This document shows positions 1-5,804 of a DNA stretch of 13,763 nt, piece after piece. Where the stretch lies: contig DGKN01000078.1 in assembly GCA_002387005.1 (NCBI GenBank), positions 1-13,763 on the forward strand, given 5' to 3'. A program made the position numbers and the translations under genes. The notes under the pieces are model-generated. The model searched no databases, was not told where the DNA came from, and worked only from the letters and a program-made list of their open reading frames with translations. Source of the stretch: Propionibacteriaceae bacterium UBA4569 (GTDB lineage: Bacteria > Actinomycetota > Actinomycetes > Propionibacteriales > Propionibacteriaceae). Within the stretch, counting starts at the first letter, position 1. Every line of letters begins with the position of its first letter.

Positions 1-476
1 CCACCGGCGCCGGTCACCAGCACGGGGCCGCGGTCGGGGGTGATGCCCGCGCGCTGCAGGGCGAGCAGGCTCAGCGAGGCAGTGAAGCCAGCGGTGCCGA
101 TGGCCGCGGCCTGCTCTGCGGAGAAGGCATCGGGTACCGCCACCAGGTCGTCGCCGCTCACCTTGGCCAGCTGCGAGAGCCCGCCGTGGTGCTCCTCACC
201 GAAGCCAGCCCCGGTCATCACCACCAGGTCTCCGGCGCTCCAGCGGGGGTGGCGGCTCTCCACGACCTCGCCGACCAGGTCGATGCCCGGGATCAGCGGG
301 TGCCTGCGGATCACGCCGGGGCGCCCCCGCAGGGCCAGGGCGTCCTTGTAGTTGATGCCGGAGTAGCTGACGCGGACGGTCGTATCCAGGTCCTCCAAAA
401 TGTTCTCGTCAAGGTTCTCCAGAGCGGCCGGGGCCCCGGATTCGGTCTCGCGGACGATCCATGCGGTGAAGGTCAT
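1..476 (-). CDS. acuI: Acrylyl-CoA reductase (AcuI/YhdH family), N-terminal part
   Basis: Medium-chain dehydrogenase/reductase of the AcuI/YhdH quinone-oxidoreductase-like group. Known members reduce acryloyl-CoA to propionyl-CoA with NADPH in the cytoplasm and lack the structural zinc of alcohol dehydrogenases. The gene starts with ATG at 474-476 (MTFTAWIVRE) and runs off the left edge after 158 codons, about half of the usual ~325 residues. Visible family signatures are SYSGINYKDALAL in the GroES-like domain, the PGIDLVGEVV segment, and the start of the NADP-binding Rossmann loop, VLVTGAGG, at the window edge. The Shine-Dalgarno is modest (GAGAG about 12 nt upstream). It is separated by 220 bp from the VOC gene upstream on the same strand, so it may have its own promoter. 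The family call is secure. The exact substrate is inferred, because related members are annotated only as oxidoreductases. Confidence 0.85.
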   Translation of the reverse strand, partial: MTFTAWIVRETESGAPAALENLDENILEDLDTTVRVSYSGINYKDALALRGRPGVIRRHPLIPGIDLVGEVVESRHPRWSAGDLVVMTGAGFGEEHHGGLSQLAKVSGDDLVAVPDAFSAEQAAAIGTAGFTASLSLLALQRAGITPDRGPVLVTGAG

Positions 477-596
477 GCCACCAGTTCTCTCACGTGTGCC
501 GCGACAGTTCCAGTACCAGGCCGGACCTCCAGTGTGTGATCAACTGTCCCGCGTCAAGTAGTTGGCAGGATTTCGGGCTCGGTAAAGTTGCGGATC

Positions 597-625
597 ATTG
601 GGCCGGGCCAGGCCACGATTGGGCC
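597..625. repeat. Short direct repeat ATTGGGCC
   Basis: ATTGGGCC occurs at 597-604 and again at 618-625, a 21-bp period (about two helical turns), in the gap between the VOC gene and acuI. It could be a pair of regulator half-sites upstream of acuI or chance in GC-rich DNA. Nothing else supports a function. Confidence 0.25.
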
Positions 626-647
626 CGTGGGCGCCGGTTCCGACTGA

Positions 648-663
648 TGCCCGAACCCGGGCA
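648..663 (-). terminator. Hairpin downstream of VOC gene
   Basis: TGCCCG (648-653) and CGGGCA (658-663) form a perfect 6-bp GC-rich stem with a 4-nt loop. On the minus strand it lies 33 nt past the stop of the VOC gene, where a terminator is expected. There is no T-tract, as is common for actinobacterial terminators, so the call rests on position and stem quality. Confidence 0.45.
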
Positions 664-696
664 GCGTGGTTCAGGTGCAGCCTCATGCTGCAGTGA

Positions 697-1518
697 TCAG
701 CGCACCGCCTCACCCGGGGAACACAGCTGGAAGCTGGCGCCCATCGGATCGGCCACCGTGGCGATGCGGCCGAAGGGGGAGTTCTGCGGCCCGTCGAGCA
801 GTTGTCCGCCCATCCTCTGGACGGTTTCGATGGCCTGGTCGCAGTCATCGACCGCGAAGTAGATCCGCCACCACGATCCCTCGGACTCTGGGATGAAGCC
901 GGCGGCGTTGCAGATGCCGCTGGACGCCTCGGACTCGGGCCCATTGGTGGCGTAGGTGGAGGCGTTGGTGTCGGCGCCGTCCTCCATCGCGGTCTCCATC
1001 GCGACGGCATTGAAGTCGAAGACGGCGGTGTAGAAGGCCTTGGCGGCTTCGAAGTCCTGGGTCATCAGTTCGAACCAGACCGGGGTGCCGGGCTGGCCGG
1101 TGAACGCGTAGCCCTCGATGTCCCTGGCCTGCCAAATCGCGATGGTGGCTCCGGTGGGGTCCGAGACGGTGGCGCAGCGGCCTGCGGGGCCCACGTCGCC
1201 GGCGGGGAACAGGACGGTGGCGCCATGGGCGATGGCGAGGTCGAGTCGCTTGTCGACGTCGTCCACGGCAAGGAAGACGTCCCAGGCGCTCTTCGGGCCA
1301 TCTGCGGGGACGGGGACGCTGCCGTCGGTGGGGTAGTTGGCGAAGTCCATCATGCCGCCGACGAGTCCGCCGCCCTTGGTGATCATGTTGTAGTGGCCGA
1401 AGTCAGGGCCGGCATCGACGAAGTGCCAGCCGAACAGTTCGCCGTAGAAGCCCGTGGCGGTCTCGAGGTCAGTGGTCTGCAGGTCGAGCCAAGTGGGGGT
1501 TCCGGTGGTGCGGGTCAT
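697..1518 (-). CDS. Two-domain VOC family (glyoxalase/dioxygenase-fold) protein
   Basis: Predicted 273-residue cytoplasmic protein made of two tandem VOC (vicinal oxygen chelate) modules. The first begins TPTWLDLQTTDLETATGFY and the second TPVWFELMTQDFEAAKAFY, and each ends in a segment like the family's 'ATVADPTGA' strand (ATVSDPTGATIAIWQ; ATVADPMGASFQL). This resembles actinobacterial proteins annotated as glyoxalase/bleomycin-resistance or CFP30B/CFP32-like proteins, whose substrate is generally not known. The first strand of each module lacks an obvious metal-binding His, so metal-independent function is possible. The start is set at ATG 1518 because a perfect GGAGG lies 5 nt upstream of it. 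The longer in-frame ATG at 1530 would bury that site within the coding sequence. It follows an AraC-type regulator gene on the same strand by 77 bp, which suggests that the regulator controls it. Confidence 0.85.
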   Translation of the reverse strand: MTRTTGTPTWLDLQTTDLETATGFYGELFGWHFVDAGPDFGHYNMITKGGGLVGGMMDFANYPTDGSVPVPADGPKSAWDVFLAVDDVDKRLDLAIAHGATVLFPAGDVGPAGRCATVSDPTGATIAIWQARDIEGYAFTGQPGTPVWFELMTQDFEAAKAFYTAVFDFNAVAMETAMEDGADTNASTYATNGPESEASSGICNAAGFIPESEGSWWRIYFAVDDCDQAIETVQRMGGQLLDGPQNSPFGRIATVADPMGASFQLCSPGEAVR

Positions 1519-1523
1519 GGTGT

Positions 1524-1528
1524 CCTCC
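1524..1528 (-). promoter_or_regulatory. Ribosome binding site GGAGG fixing the VOC start
   Basis: On the minus strand GGAGG is followed by 5 nt and then ATG (1516-1518). It decides in favour of the shorter start over the upstream ATG at 1530, with which it overlaps. Confidence 0.7.
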
Positions 1529-1595
1529 ATCGGTGGTCGGTGTTGACATCACCAACGCTAGGCAGCGGGGACGGCAGATCTTTGTCCCGATGTGC

Positions 1596-2345
1596 TCACT
1601 TGGCCAGCGCCGGCAGGGCGCTGAGCAGCGGGATGTCGTCGAGGCTGGCACGCCGGAAGGTGAGCGACACCGCGCCGGGCTGGATGATGGGGGCTTCATG
1701 GCGCGCGACGACGGGCCAGGCCGGGGCGAGTTCGTGCAGGTGGTCGTCGGACTCCTCGACGGCGAAGCCCAACAGCCATGGCGCTCCAGGGTGCAGCGGT
1801 AGCAAGACGGGCTCGTCGTACTCAGCCAGCTGTCCAGCGGACGGGAGGCCGATCGGGGCGGGCGTGGGGTACCAGCCCAGCCAGATACGGCAGGAATCCT
1901 CGACACCCGCGGGGAGCACCGGGGTGACGGCGACGTTCGGCTGGTTGGGGTCGCCCAGCGCGAACGGGGCCAGCGCGCAGTGTTCCAGCTTCTGCGCCAG
2001 CTGCCGTAGTTGTCCGGGCGTGGTGCCCACCGTCGTGGCGAAACGACGGGTGAAGCTGGACAGTGAGTCGAATCCAACCTGTGCGGCCACATCGATCACC
2101 GCGCAGCTCTCAAAGAGCAGGAGTCGCTTGGCCGTCTCGATCCGCACAGCAGCGAGGTAGGCGCGGGGAGAGACTCCGGTTGATGCCTTGAAGGCTCGGC
2201 TGAAGTGGTGCCGACTATAGCCTGCAGCGTCGGCAAGGTCCTGGACGTCGATCCCGTCGCAATGGTTTTCCTGGACGAAGCGCGCGACCTGTTCGACGGC
2301 CTTTAGCGGCAGGGCGGGCCTGCGGATGTCGGGCACGCAGCCCAC
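1596..2345 (-). CDS. AraC-family transcriptional regulator with N-terminal HTH
   Basis: 249-residue DNA-binding protein. The two AraC-type helix-turn-helix units are at the N-terminus, about residues 15-115: first around VQDLADAAGYSRHHFSRAFK, second around VIDVAAQVGFDSLSSFTRRF, ending with the family's TPGQLR. The remaining ~130 residues form a C-terminal domain with no motif I can name, presumably for ligand sensing. This order is the reverse of classical AraC but resembles the Rob/SoxS-like layout with a C-terminal effector domain. The start is GTG at 2345, and a GTG three codons later is an alternative. The ribosome site is weak (AGGTAG). It lies 77 bp upstream of, and co-directional with, the VOC gene, so the VOC gene is the likely target. 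The inducer is unknown. Confidence 0.85.
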   Translation of the reverse strand: MGCVPDIRRPALPLKAVEQVARFVQENHCDGIDVQDLADAAGYSRHHFSRAFKASTGVSPRAYLAAVRIETAKRLLLFESCAVIDVAAQVGFDSLSSFTRRFATTVGTTPGQLRQLAQKLEHCALAPFALGDPNQPNVAVTPVLPAGVEDSCRIWLGWYPTPAPIGLPSAGQLAEYDEPVLLPLHPGAPWLLGFAVEESDDHLHELAPAWPVVARHEAPIIQPGAVSLTFRRASLDDIPLLSALPALAK

Positions 2346-2397
2346 GCTACCTGTCAGGGAGCCGCTGTGGCAGCTGTCGCCTCCAGGTCACCGTGCC

Positions 2398-2414
2398 GCG
2401 CCCGCTGCGGGCGC
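2398..2414. repeat. GC-rich palindrome near the AraC gene start
   Basis: GCGCCCGC-T-GCGGGCGC is a perfect 8-bp inverted repeat with a 1-nt centre, 53 bp upstream of the AraC-type regulator start. As RNA it could fold into a 6-bp stem with a 5-nt loop. It could be an autoregulatory site or a hairpin, and chance is possible in such GC-rich sequence. Confidence 0.3.
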
Positions 2415-2435
2415 CTGGGTGGTCATGATCCAGGC

Positions 2436-2561
2436 ATGTTTCCCGACTTGGCGGTTGCGGTTGAATCCTGGGGCTACGAAGTGTTCGGCGGTGCCGGTGA
2501 CCACGAGTCGGTCGAGGCGGCCGCCCGTTCCATCGCCTTGTGTGCGATGGTGAGAGGGTGA
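2436..2561 (+). pseudogene. Possible gene fragment, 41 codons, unknown
   Basis: This frame reads MFPDLAVAVESWGYEVFGGA and on to a stop after 41 residues. Unlike the surrounding frames it has balanced amino-acid composition and an amphipathic, protein-like look (ending HESVEAAARSIALCAMVRG). There is only AGG immediately before the ATG and no proper ribosome site. It may be a tiny gene, the remnant of a larger one, or coincidence. I do not recognise the family. Confidence 0.2.
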
Positions 2562-2975
2562 CCTGATGGTTCCCGGACGGGAGCAGCATCCGCCTCCCAG
2601 ATCTCCCATCCCTCCTGTCACCGGAGGGGGCTGACCACCTGGTCCCGAGCGCCAGTCCCTCGAGACACCGGCAGGACGCTGTCATGCTCTTGGCAGGTGC
2701 TGATCTGCTCGCTTCGAGCCGGCGCCGAGCAAGTCGATGCGGGGCAAGATCAACCATCTGGTGAATTGTCTGGCCACAACGGCCGAAGCCTGGGCGCTGA
2801 GGGCACCTCAGAATCGGGTGCGTGCCCAGCTGAGAATCATGACCCTTCGACCGGGCTGGCAGGCCCTCGCCTTCCTCGGATCACAATCGTGCTCGCGAGA
2901 CGCAGACCCCCCGCCCGCTTATGACGGCGTGCCAGACTCGGCCCCACCTCCCACCTGCGTCCCAGGGGGTGCCAC

Positions 2976-3021
2976 GTTTCCCCAGAGCCACAGGGAAACG
3001 CCTGGTCAACTGGGGAAACGC
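2976..3021. repeat. Cluster of GGGAAAC elements (direct and inverted)
   Basis: GTTTCCCC at 2976-2983 can pair with GGGAAAC at 2993-2999 or with GGGGAAAC at 3012-3019. The longer motif GGGAAACGC is directly repeated at 2993-3001 and 3013-3021, exactly 20 bp apart. This could be a regulator binding cluster or an RNA with two alternative stems, about 190 bp upstream of the small His-rich gene. Confidence 0.35.
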
Positions 3022-3122
3022 AGGCGAAGTCCCTTGTTTCGAGCCCTATTGCCCCGAGCAATTAAGTCCGTCGCTGATCAGGCGTCTAGATCGCGAGCGA
3101 CTTGAAGGGTAGGTTCCACGGC

Positions 3123-3139
3123 AGGCGATGCAATCGCCT
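3123..3139. promoter_or_regulatory. 17-bp palindrome, candidate operator
   Basis: AGGCGAT-GCA-ATCGCCT is a perfect inverted repeat with 7-bp arms and a 3-nt centre, 68 bp upstream of the small gene start at 3208. Its size and symmetry suit a dimeric regulator. The binding protein is unknown. Confidence 0.35.
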
Positions 3140-3195
3140 CACTGCATCCGGCCCAGCCGTACACGCTGCAGACCGGTAAGCCGCAAGAACGGACC

Positions 3196-3201
3196 AGGAG
3201 G
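3196..3201 (+). promoter_or_regulatory. Strong ribosome binding site AGGAGG
   Basis: AGGAGG followed by a 6-nt spacer and ATG at 3208. This near-ideal site is the main reason to accept the 65-codon frame downstream as a gene. Confidence 0.7.
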
Positions 3202-3207
3202 ACCAGC

Positions 3208-3405
3208 ATGACCGAATCCAGCGACGAGCATTCCCCGGAGGAGTTTCACCACCTTCACCACGACCGCAACCAGGTGGTGATGGACACCGAGGGCCATCTC
3301 CAGCACTCCCGTGCCGAGACTGCGCTCGATGAGTCGGGATATAGGGGAACCACGCGAGGTGTGGTGCACCACGATCAACCGCACAGCGATCCCGAGCAGC
3401 GCTGA
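3208..3405 (+). CDS. Small His-rich acidic protein, unknown function
   Basis: 65-residue soluble protein with no signal peptide and no membrane segment. It has 10 histidines, including the pairs HH at residues 14-15, 17-18 and 54-55, and many Asp/Glu residues. The densest patch is EEFHHLHHD at 11-19. Such composition could bind divalent metal, but no known metal-site motif is present and I recognise no family. Support for it being a gene: AGGAGG six bases before the ATG, G/C-biased third positions in the first two thirds, a palindrome upstream (3123-3139) and a strong hairpin downstream (3458-3499). Codons near residues 44-51 (GGA, AGG, CGA) are less typical of the neighbours. It is followed on the same strand by lrgAB, but a terminator-like hairpin separates them. 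Confidence 0.5.
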   Translation: MTESSDEHSPEEFHHLHHDRNQVVMDTEGHLQHSRAETALDESGYRGTTRGVVHHDQPHSDPEQR

Positions 3406-3457
3406 TCGCGTAGTTCTTCTGATCCACCCCGTGTCTGGGGACGTCCCGGCACTATTG

Positions 3458-3499
3458 GAGGCTGGAGGCCCAAGGTCCCCTTGGTGTTCCTCCAGCCTC
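3458..3499 (+). terminator. Long nested hairpin, probable terminator
   Basis: GAGGCTGGAGG (3458-3468) pairs perfectly with CCTCCAGCCTC (3489-3499). Inside the loop CCAAGG (3470-3475) pairs with CCTTGG (3479-3484). The result is a two-stage stem of 11 and 6 bp. It is followed by a T-rich but not uniform stretch (TACTATTCTT). It lies 53 nt after the His-rich gene and before the lrgAB promoter, so it should insulate the two. ACTATT occurs directly on both sides (3451-3456 and 3501-3506). Confidence 0.65.
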
Positions 3500-3548
3500 T
3501 ACTATTCTTCGCGCGCATGGGCGGTAAGGCGTACCTGACGTAGGGACG

Positions 3549-3594
3549 TGGTAAAATGCGATTTGACCGCAACTTGTGGTGTGGGTAATACCCA
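3549..3594 (+). promoter_or_regulatory. lrgAB promoter region with overlapping palindrome
   Basis: Two promoter candidates are visible. One is an extended -10, TGGTAAAAT (3549-3557). The other is TTGACC (3563-3568) with a 17-nt spacer and TAATAC (3586-3591), whose -10 is a weak match. The perfect palindrome TGGGTA-A-TACCCA (3582-3594) covers this -10, an arrangement typical of a repressor or activator site. Which hexamer is used, and by which regulator, cannot be told from sequence. Confidence 0.45.
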
Positions 3595-3651
3595 GAGTTG
3601 GTGAAGGAATGCAGTACAAGTGAACAGACGAGAATCGGCAGTGATCATTCG

Positions 3652-4104
3652 ATGATCCGAGGGCTGCTGGGCTTATTGAGCTGTCAGTTGGTGGGCACTT
3701 TTCTTGTCTCCGCCTTTCACCTGAAGGTCCCGGGTTCAGTTCTGGGGATGCTACTTCTTCTGCTGTTGTTGATCTGGCGCAAGCCGGACGCGGACGCTGA
3801 CGTCCTCAAGGCCGGTAATCGTGTCTTGGACGAGCTTCCGCTGTTGTTCATTCCCGCTGGTGTTGGTGTGATTGGGTGTCTGGGCATGATTCGCGCGCAC
3901 TGGGCCGTGTTGTCGGTGGGTCTGGTGTTGCCGTGGGCGGCAGGTCTGATCGTCACGACTGGTGCGGCCTCGTTGGTGAAGACGATGCTGGTTGCCGATA
4001 CTGACGAACTTGACGACCAAGCTGATGCGCTGGTGGGCAACTCCCAGCGCATGGAGGGTATCGAGCCGCACCGAACCACGCCTGAGGTGGGGGTGGAGCA
4101 ATGA
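3652..4104 (+). CDS. lrgA: LrgA/CidA-family membrane protein
   Basis: 150-residue integral membrane protein of the LrgA/CidA (holin-like) family, the small partner of LrgB. Members were first linked to murein hydrolase control and later to pyruvate transport in Bacillus (PftA) and Streptococcus mutans. About four membrane segments: residues 3-22, 26-42, 62-80 and 86-113. The hallmark VPGSVLGML (26-34) and the ELPLLFIPAGVGVI stretch (61-74) are present. The start is set at ATG 3652 because family members begin with this MIRGLL-like sequence. In-frame TTG 3598 and GTG 3601 would fall within the probable promoter or transcription start. There is no clear Shine-Dalgarno. A charged tail (about residues 115-150, DTDELDDQADAL onward) is longer than usual. 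It overlaps lrgB by ATGA, so the two are translationally coupled. Confidence 0.85.
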   Translation: MIRGLLGLLSCQLVGTFLVSAFHLKVPGSVLGMLLLLLLLIWRKPDADADVLKAGNRVLDELPLLFIPAGVGVIGCLGMIRAHWAVLSVGLVLPWAAGLIVTTGAASLVKTMLVADTDELDDQADALVGNSQRMEGIEPHRTTPEVGVEQ

Positions 4105-4835
4105 TCGGGATGGACGTTCTTCATGCCATGCATGCCAGTTTTGAGGACTTGATCAGAACGCCGCTCTTCGGCATCACATTGACCGTCGCGGCGTACTTGG
4201 TTGCCGTTCGTATCTGGCGTGCCTTCGGGCGCAGTGCACTGCTGACTCCCGTGCTGACGGCCATCGTTCTCGTTGCATGTTTCCTTGAGATGACCGGTAT
4301 CGACTACAAGACCTATCTCGTCGGGGGAAGCTACCTGAGTTTCCTTCTCGGGCCGGCGACGGTGGCTCTCGCTGCGCCGCTGTACAAGGCGGGGTCTGCG
4401 ATCAAGCAACTGCTTGCGCCGGTGGCTGCGGGCGTGGTCGTCGGGTCGCTAACGGCAATCGCGTCAGCCGTGCTCGTCGTCCGTGTGATGGGTGGCGACC
4501 ATGCCCTTGAGGCAACGCTCGCCCCCAAGTCGGCCACGACGCCCATTGCGATGGCCCTGTCGGACGGTAATGGGGGCGTGACCGCACTCGCCGCGGTGCT
4601 GACCGTCCTGACCGGGGTCCTGGGCGCCGTTGCTGGCCCATGGCTGTTGAATGCCCTGCACGTCAGCGATCCCAGAGTTCGAGGGCTGGCGTTGGGTGTC
4701 AGTTCCCACGGCATCGGCACGTCACAGGCCCTGGCTGAGGGCCCCATGACCGGCGCTTTTGCTGCCTTGGCCATGGCATGTTCCGGTGTCACCACGGCGA
4801 TCCTGATGCCCGTGGTGCTCACCGTGCTGGGCTGA
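4101..4835 (+). CDS. lrgB: LrgB/CidB-family membrane protein
   Basis: 244-residue polytopic membrane protein, the partner of LrgA. Together these form a transport or murein-hydrolase-export unit; related pairs move pyruvate. Family signatures are GPATVALAAPLYK (84-96), KSATTPIAM (mid-protein, matching the conserved S-(V/A)-TTPIA) and the SSHGIGTSQAL loop near residue 205 after DPRVRGLALG. The length is close to the family norm of about 230. GTGGAG precedes the ATG, and the first four bases overlap the lrgA stop. It faces lldR tail to tail across about 150 bp. Being next to lactate genes favours a pyruvate or related carboxylate role here over cell lysis, but that is inference. Confidence 0.88.
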   Translation: MIGMDVLHAMHASFEDLIRTPLFGITLTVAAYLVAVRIWRAFGRSALLTPVLTAIVLVACFLEMTGIDYKTYLVGGSYLSFLLGPATVALAAPLYKAGSAIKQLLAPVAAGVVVGSLTAIASAVLVVRVMGGDHALEATLAPKSATTPIAMALSDGNGGVTALAAVLTVLTGVLGAVAGPWLLNALHVSDPRVRGLALGVSSHGIGTSQALAEGPMTGAFAALAMACSGVTTAILMPVVLTVLG

Positions 4836-4852
4836 CTTGCAGTGAAAACCAG

Positions 4853-5017
4853 GTGGGCAAGGGATCTTCCTCCAGCCCGGTTGGCGTGATTGAGACCGCC
4901 CAGCAGCACGCGATGAAGAACACGATCGGCTACGGCCTGAGTTCCTTGGTCGACCACCTTGCCGTGGAGGCTCACCTGTGTCGCTATTCACGCTGGGGCC
5001 GTGCCCGGGTGCAGTAG
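4853..5017 (+). pseudogene. Coding-like open frame between lrgB and lldR, possible remnant
   Basis: This frame is open for 54 codons and reads protein-like, for example PVGVIETAQQHAMKN then TIGYGLSSLVDHLAVEAHL. Codon use is G/C-ending and like the neighbours up to about 4978. The last part overlaps the 3' end of lldR on the other strand. No ribosome site precedes either the GTG at 4853 or the ATG at 4913, and the frame has no strong start of its own. It could be the tail of a lost gene or a small gene. I do not recognise the family. Confidence 0.25.
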
Positions 5018-5701
5018 CGCGCGGTAGGAGTTGCGCACGTGCCGCTCTACGGCCACGGAGGCCGCTTCGGGGTCCCCCGCGATCACGGCATCCAGCATCT
5101 GCTGGTGCTCGGCGACAAGGATCGCCTGAAAGTCGGGCCAGTCGGGCAAGGCGTGCTCCGCATTCAGGATCGGAGAATGGACAGCCCTGCGGATGGCCAC
5201 GGCCAGGTCAGACAGAAACTGGTTGTCGCCCGATCTGGCGAGCGCGACGTGGAACTGCGTGTCGAGGGCGTTGAATGCTTCCGGCGAAAGCTCGGATCGC
5301 ATGCGCTCTTGCAAGGAGACGGCCTGGGCCAGGGGAGCTGCCGCCCGCACCCGTGCGGCGGAAGCCATCGCGGCACGCTCGAGCGCGGCGCGCGTCTCGC
5401 TGACGTCGGTGAAGTTGATGCTGGCCAAGGCCAGGTGCAGCTCGAGCACCTGCCCGAGGGCCTCGATGTGCGCGGGCTGCACGATCGTGCCGTTGCCTGG
5501 CCCGGTCATCGAGACGAGGACGCCTTGTGCCTGCAGCACCCGGATCGCCTCGCGCACCGCACCCCGACCGATGTCCAGCTGCGCGGCCAATTCACGCTCC
5601 GGTGGCAGCCTGTCACCGCGGCGATAGGTGCCGTCGAGGATGCCCGACCGGATGTGTTGCAGGGCCACCTCGAACCCGCCGCGATCAGTCTGCACCGACA
5701 T
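4988..5701 (-). CDS. lldR: GntR/FadR-family regulator, LldR type
   Basis: 237-residue transcription factor, very probably the lactate-responsive repressor of the divergent lldP-lutABC operon. The N-terminal winged HTH of the GntR type spans residues 10-75, with the signature LPPERELAAQLDIGRGAVREAI (split here as LPPERELAA, 32-40, and RGAVREAIRVL, 46-56). The C-terminal FCD ligand domain keeps the metal-ligand set seen in FadR/LldR relatives: D147, H151, H199 and H221. The start is set at ATG 5701, preceded directly by GGAGGG. A longer GTG start at 5737 would swallow this site. The shared intergenic region carries a perfect TNGTNNNACNA operator at 5805-5819. The ligand could be L-lactate, as in Corynebacterium LldR; this is inferred from context. 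Confidence 0.88.
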   Translation of the reverse strand: MSVQTDRGGFEVALQHIRSGILDGTYRRGDRLPPERELAAQLDIGRGAVREAIRVLQAQGVLVSMTGPGNGTIVQPAHIEALGQVLELHLALASINFTDVSETRAALERAAMASAARVRAAAPLAQAVSLQERMRSELSPEAFNALDTQFHVALARSGDNQFLSDLAVAIRRAVHSPILNAEHALPDWPDFQAILVAEHQQMLDAVIAGDPEAASVAVERHVRNSYRALLHPGTAPA

Positions 5702-5702
5702 G

Positions 5703-5708
5703 CCCTCC
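5703..5708 (-). promoter_or_regulatory. lldR ribosome binding site GGAGGG
   Basis: On the minus strand GAGGAGGGC runs straight into ATG 5701. The spacing is short, but the site is strong and supports this start over the GTG at 5737. Confidence 0.55.
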
Positions 5709-5772
5709 TCGTGATGACCCAAGCCTCCGCCGGCCACTTGGCCACCGCCATTTGCGGCGCGGTCTGAAAGCC

Positions 5773-5801
5773 TTGACTCCGCGCCAGCGCAAGCTTATCC
5801 T
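5773..5801 (+). promoter_or_regulatory. Promoter of lldP-lutABC
   Basis: TTGACT (5773-5778), a 17-nt spacer and TATCCT (5796-5801) form a good sigma-70-type promoter. It predicts a transcript start near 5808, inside the LldR operator, leaving about 40 nt of leader before lldP. Confidence 0.65.
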
Positions 5802-5804
5802 CTG

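Larger units (their letters stand above)
2346..3195. other. Gene-poor region with short repeats
   Basis: About 850 bp with no convincing gene. Candidate frames on both strands lack ribosome sites and have arginine/proline-rich composition typical of shadows in GC-rich DNA. The only coding-like stretch is a 41-codon frame at 2436-2561. The region does hold a GC palindrome (2398-2414), a cluster of GGGAAAC/GTTTCCC elements (2976-3021) and a 17-bp palindrome (3123-3139), each listed separately. It may carry the promoter of the small gene at 3208. Confidence 0.5.

Noticed and set aside
802..2160. Long plus-strand open frame of 452 codons opposite the VOC and AraC genes
   Set aside because: It is the antisense shadow of two clear minus-strand genes. 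Its composition is Gly/Val-rich then Ser-rich, with no domain and no ribosome site.
2347..2757. Minus-strand 136-codon frame upstream of the AraC regulator
   Set aside because: Arg/Pro/Ser-rich composition typical of random GC-rich sequence, with no start signal and no family resemblance.
2737..3105. Plus-strand 122-codon frame in the gene-poor region
   Set aside because: No Shine-Dalgarno, proline- and arginine-rich second half, and it runs through the repeat cluster. Judged non-coding.
477..3200. CRISPR array or tRNA in the gene-poor regions
   Set aside because: No regularly spaced repeats of adequate length and no cloverleaf-like sequence were found. Repeats present are 8-9 bp and occur only two or three times.
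3139..3384. Minus-strand 81-codon frame opposite the His-rich small gene
   Set aside because: It looks partly hydrophobic because the opposite strand is His/Asp/Glu rich, and there is no ribosome site. The plus-strand frame has the better signals.
3451..3506. Insertion sequence
   Set aside because: The hairpin with flanking repeats is only 56 bp and no transposase is encoded nearby, so it is kept as a terminator with a note.
3609..3623. Tiny leader frame MQYK upstream of lrgA
   Set aside because: Four codons, with AAGGA abutting the ATG and no spacer. No attenuator-type structure follows it.
3598..3651. Longer lrgA start at TTG 3598 or GTG 3601
   Set aside because: These lie at or before the predicted transcription start and add residues not seen in the LrgA family. 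ATG 3652 fits family N-termini.
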